DNA of 64,000 nucleotides from an uncultured Opitutia bacterium (GTDB lineage Bacteria; Verrucomicrobiota; Verrucomicrobiia; Opitutales; UBA953). A model generated the notes under the pieces. It was not told where the DNA came from. It saw only the letters and a program-made list of their open reading frames with translations, and did not search any database. This document shows, piece by piece, positions 61,420 to 64,000 of the stretch; within the stretch, counting starts at the first letter, position 1, and each line of letters opens with the position of its first letter. The stretch is from the NCBI GenBank assembly GCA_945957395.1, contig CAMFKE010000001.1, forward strand, positions 186,001-250,000. The letters run 5' to 3'. The position numbers and the translations under genes were made by a program.

Positions 61420-61454
61420 TCGCATAGGCCCGTCCTGAGGACGGGCCTATGCGA
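61420..61454. repeat. Perfect 16-bp hairpin with TGA loop
   Basis: TCGCATAGGCCCGTCC and its exact reverse complement are separated by TGA. There is no T-run on either side. It lies about 120 bp upstream of the Abi-family gene. Confidence 0.85.
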
Positions 61455-61574
61455 GGCGAGCCCCCCAATCTCGAATTTGTCTTGCGAATTCCGGCAAAGG
61501 CAGGACTTTCGTTTGCAACAGATCCCCACATGCCTCTGCCGCAAGGTAAGCGTGTGGGGCCGTTTTTTACCCGG

Positions 61575-62540
61575 ATGAAGCCTTTCAAGACCATTGAGGA
61601 GCAAATCGCGCAACTTCGGCAGCGCGGCATGGTGATTTCCGACGAAGCGAGGGCGCGGCACTGCCTCGAACACTACAATTACTACAGGCTCAGCATTTAC
61701 TGGCGACCGTTCACGCTTTGGCAGCAGACTCGCCGGAATGGGGACGACAACCGCTTTTTACCCGGGGCGACCTTTGAAAGGGCTTGGGAGCTTTACCATT
61801 TCGACCGCCGTTTACGCATGTTGGTCATGGAGGCGTGCAAGCGTGTCGAAGTCTCGTTGCGGTCGCGCTGGGCGTATCATTTTGCCCGGATTCACGGCGA
61901 ATTCGGCTATCTGGATTCGGCTAATTTCCGGGATTCCGATCATCATGACGAAAACATGGAGGATTTTCGGAAAGAGGTTCGCCGCTCGAAGGATGACTTT
62001 GTCCGCAAATACGACCGGTCTTCCGATTCTCGCATGGAGGTTTGGGTGGCGGTCGAAGTTATGAGCTTCGGCCTGTTATCCAAACTTTATGCCGACACGG
62101 CACGGCCCAGTGACCATCGGGTGCCAAGTGCGCCCCGGGCCGTGGCGCAAACCTACGGTTACATTGAAAGCGAGTTCGCGCCGATGGTGAACGCCTTGGT
62201 TCAGGTTCGCAACCGGGCGGCGCATCACGCGCGGCTCTGGAACTATACGGTGCCGGCAAAAGTGCCGCTGTCGCGCCATACGCCCCGGGCGGTTCGTGAG
62301 AGCGTTTGCCCAGATATGACACCGGCTTCCGGCTACACGCCCGGAACCCGCGTTGAACCTTCAGTTTACAACATGTTGGTGCATCTGGCGCATTTGGAAT
62401 CCATCATTGATCCGGATTCCGATTTGCCGGCTCGTATCGGCCGGCATCTTGCGCTGTTGCCTGCCGAACTTCGCGCTTTGGCTAGGATTCCCGGGGACTG
62501 GGAAACCCGCCCCGTCTGGTTGGCCGCGATGCGGGATTGA
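61575..62540 (+). CDS. Abi family (Abi_2/AbiD/F-like) abortive-infection protein
   Basis: The 321-residue protein opens MKPFKTIEEQIAQLRQRGMVI, then HCLEHYNYYRLSIYWRPF, ERAWELYHFDRRLRMLVMEACKRVEVSLRSRWAYHFA and, near residue 212, RNRAAHHARLWN. This last block is a HEPN-type R-x4-H motif, the proposed RNA-cleaving site of Abi_2 proteins. Such proteins stop phage spread by halting the infected cell. ATGs at 61530 and 61449 are alternative starts; no clear ribosome-binding site distinguishes them. It lies in the island next to the tRNA-Leu fragment. Confidence 0.85.
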   Translation: MKPFKTIEEQIAQLRQRGMVISDEARARHCLEHYNYYRLSIYWRPFTLWQQTRRNGDDNRFLPGATFERAWELYHFDRRLRMLVMEACKRVEVSLRSRWAYHFARIHGEFGYLDSANFRDSDHHDENMEDFRKEVRRSKDDFVRKYDRSSDSRMEVWVAVEVMSFGLLSKLYADTARPSDHRVPSAPRAVAQTYGYIESEFAPMVNALVQVRNRAAHHARLWNYTVPAKVPLSRHTPRAVRESVCPDMTPASGYTPGTRVEPSVYNMLVHLAHLESIIDPDSDLPARIGRHLALLPAELRALARIPGDWETRPVWLAAMRD

Positions 62541-62574
62541 GAGAAGCTCAGCTATTGGCCGCCCCGCCTCTGGA

Positions 62575-62781
62575 TCAGCGGAAATGGATAATCCCCGCCA
62601 TGCAGAACGAGAGCACTGCGGAGGTTGACGCGACGAAACGCCCCAGCTTGACGGCGAAAACCCGTTGGGCGGGGGCCTCCGGCGATTGTTCGGCCAAGGC
62701 TTTTCCGGCTAACCTCCATGCAATGGCTCCGAGAATGCCCATAAGGGCGAAGCAGACGGCGAGGGCGGTGTGGGTGGTCAT
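62575..62781 (-). CDS. Small two-helix membrane protein in the defence island
   Basis: The 68-residue protein has two hydrophobic helices (TALAVCFALMGILGAIAWRLAG and FVASTSAVLSFCMAGIIHF) joined by a short basic loop. I do not recognise the family. It lies 32 bp downstream of the methyltransferase gene on the same strand, so it may be co-transcribed with it, and is convergent with the Abi gene. Confidence 0.5.
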   Translation of the reverse strand: MTTHTALAVCFALMGILGAIAWRLAGKALAEQSPEAPAQRVFAVKLGRFVASTSAVLSFCMAGIIHFR

Positions 62782-62813
62782 GGTGACGAAATCTTATGCG
62801 GTTGGGGCGGCGC

Positions 62814-64000
62814 TCAACTGTCGCGGCGATAGGTGTCGGCGCGCTTGGCGTGGCGGGCGAAGCCGTAATCGACGAGCAGGGAGAGGTTTTTGCGCAGGGC
62901 GTCGTCGAGTTGTGCGCGGGTGCCGTCCTTGGTGGTGAACTTAGCGGCGATGGTGTCGAAGGTTACGGGGGAGCCGTCGCGAGGGAGCATGGCGCGCAGG
63001 GTTCGGATGCGTTGTGCGCGGGTGCCGCGAAGTTCGATGCGAGCCGGTGCGGTGTCCTTGGCGGGCTTGGCGGCGGGTGACTTCTTCGCGGGTTTGGCCG
63101 GCTTCGCGGGGGCGGCTGCTTTCTTGGCCTTGGGCGCTTCGGATTGCTTGGCCTGATAGTCCGGGCGCAGGTAGCGGATCAGGCCGCGTTTCTCCTCTTC
63201 GGCGCGTTCGGCATTCAGGTCGCAGAGGTGTACGAGCCAATCGGGCTCCGGCATGTCGGCGGGCACGCCGTAGGCTTCGGCGACGAGTTTATCGAGTTCG
63301 TCGTGAAGCTGTCGGAGCGTGGCAGTGCCGAGCGCTTTCAAGGCTTCCTGTTGCTTAGTCGCGAGAGGCTTGCCGGCGCGCAGGTCGGCAAGGGCATTGT
63401 ATTGCGATGTAATCCCTTCACCAGTTTCGGCGGTGACGCGCTTGCGGTGCGCATCAAGTGATTCGGCAATCTTGCCGATTTGGCCCCGTGTGGCGTCGTC
63501 GCAACCGGGGAACGGAAACGGCTCGAAACAGGCGGTTTTGTTGTAGCGGGGGTCGTTGCCCATGCCCATGCGCCCTCCGGCGGCGAGCGCCCAATCGACA
63601 TGCCAGCGCGAACTTAGCACGCCAAGCGCGAAGGCGTCGGGCAACGCGATGCAGACGAGCATGTTGTCCGACGCGATATCTCCGGGCAGGAACTGGAAAA
63701 CGCGGTGTTTCGAGACTTCGCCGGTGGCGATGTAGCGCGGCAGGCCGGCGAGGGCGGGGCGGAAGTCGCGCCGCGCCTCTCCGAATGTCCACCAGTTTGT
63801 CCGGTAGGTGTCGCGCTTGTTGGCGTCACGCTCCGGTTTCACGGTGCGCAGGACATGATCGTAAACCTCCGGATACCGTTCGCGCACCTCGTCGACGGTA
63901 AGGCCGAACAGGTCGATGACCATGACGCCGCGAGGCGATTCAGTGAGGTCGCGGTTGTTGCGGTAGGGGCGGATGTGGTTTTCGAGTCCTTTGCGGCAGC
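62814..64000 (-). CDS. MmeI-like class I DNA methyltransferase/restriction protein, C-terminal part (cut by window edge)
   Basis: The open frame reaches the window edge, so only the last 395 or so codons are seen. They match the C-terminal specificity part of MmeI/DISARM-like methyltransferases: [118 protein letters not shown]. After this come [22 protein letters not shown], a Lys/Ala/Pro linker ([21 protein letters not shown]) and a winged-helix-like end ([25 protein letters not shown]). The catalytic NPPY motif must lie to the right. The methylation target and any nuclease domain cannot be judged from this part. Confidence 0.85.
   Translation of the reverse strand, partial: CRKGLENHIRPYRNNRDLTESPRGVMVIDLFGLTVDEVRERYPEVYDHVLRTVKPERDANKRDTYRTNWWTFGEARRDFRPALAGLPRYIATGEVSKHRVFQFLPGDIASDNMLVCIALPDAFALGVLSSRWHVDWALAAGGRMGMGNDPRYNKTACFEPFPFPGCDDATRGQIGKIAESLDAHRKRVTAETGEGITSQYNALADLRAGKPLATKQQEALKALGTATLRQLHDELDKLVAEAYGVPADMPEPDWLVHLCDLNAERAEEEKRGLIRYLRPDYQAKQSEAPKAKKAAAPAKPAKPAKKSPAAKPAKDTAPARIELRGTRAQRIRTLRAMLPRDGSPVTFDTIAAKFTTKDGTRAQLDDALRKNLSLLVDYGFARHAKRADTYRRDS

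Larger units (their letters stand above)
61012..61574. other. Island-edge non-coding region with tRNA remnant and inverted repeats
   Basis: This 563-bp stretch is AT-richer than the core genome from about 61105. It holds the tRNA-Leu 3' fragment, a pair of inverted repeats about 200 bp apart, and a perfect hairpin. Short open frames here show no conserved features. Confidence 0.6.

Noticed and set aside
61420-61454. CRISPR repeat
   Set aside because: It is a single hairpin, with no second copy or regular spacing and no cas genes.
61083-61673. 196-codon minus-strand open frame over the island edge
   Set aside because: It spans the tRNA fragment, the inverted repeats and the start of the Abi gene, and has no family features.

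Overview
This 64 kb window is GC-rich chromosomal DNA with densely packed genes on both strands. It comes from a Gram-negative, lipid-A-making bacterium: LpxB, an LpxR-like deacylase, outer-membrane barrels, an exosortase and a PilT ATPase are all encoded. The gene mix, a GntR regulator with a LacI-like sensor domain, and a perfect TGTTC-N4-GAACA palindrome (the LexA motif reported for Verrucomicrobia) suggest Verrucomicrobiota, perhaps Opitutales. This placement is inference. No rRNA, CRISPR array or insertion sequence was seen.

Layout. (1) 20-6113, minus strand: a molybdenum-cofactor cluster, read as MOSC protein, mobA, moaA, TSUP permease, moaD, a moaE-moeA fusion, moaC and mogA. It covers every pathway step except the MoaD-charging enzyme. 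Degenerate 7-bp tandem repeats sit inside several of these genes, and one tract lies where the MOSC frame and the mobA frame meet. (2) 6.3-24.9 kb: housekeeping and envelope genes, namely der, rlmN, a nitronate-monooxygenase-like enzyme, a DUF4010 membrane protein, gltX, mpl, an LpxR-like barrel, a surface-repeat protein, a B12 radical-SAM enzyme, pnp, pilT and dapA. (3) 24.9-37.7 kb: a UvrD-type helicase, a family-9 glycosyltransferase, dapB, ruvA, glgA, an exosortase, ribE, lpd, tRNA-Cys, an outer-membrane barrel and an MFS transporter. (4) 37.8-50.5 kb: PIN-PhoH, a DEAD-box helicase, a DUF1904 protein, a GntR regulator, glnS, lpxB with a Gfo/Idh/MocA oxidoreductase, tRNA-Arg(CCU), aroQ, cutA, a LOG protein, then rpmH-rnpA-yidD. 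(5) 50.6-60.4 kb, minus strand: one uninterrupted run thyA, folA, O-antigen-ligase-like gene, small membrane gene, nuoJKLMN. (6) 60.4-61.0 kb: a coiled-coil gene behind the LexA-type palindrome. (7) 61.05 kb to the right edge: the 3' part of a tRNA-Leu gene marks what looks like the edge of an integrated island. The island carries inverted repeats, an Abi-family protein with a HEPN-like motif, a two-helix membrane protein and the C-terminal part of an MmeI-like methyltransferase/restriction protein that runs off the window.

Most convergent gene pairs are separated by strong intrinsic-terminator hairpins, which makes the transcription units fairly easy to read. The best leads are the tRNA-Leu-bounded defence island, the LexA-type site in front of an unknown coiled-coil gene, and the heptanucleotide tract whose loss of one unit would fuse MOSC to MobA.
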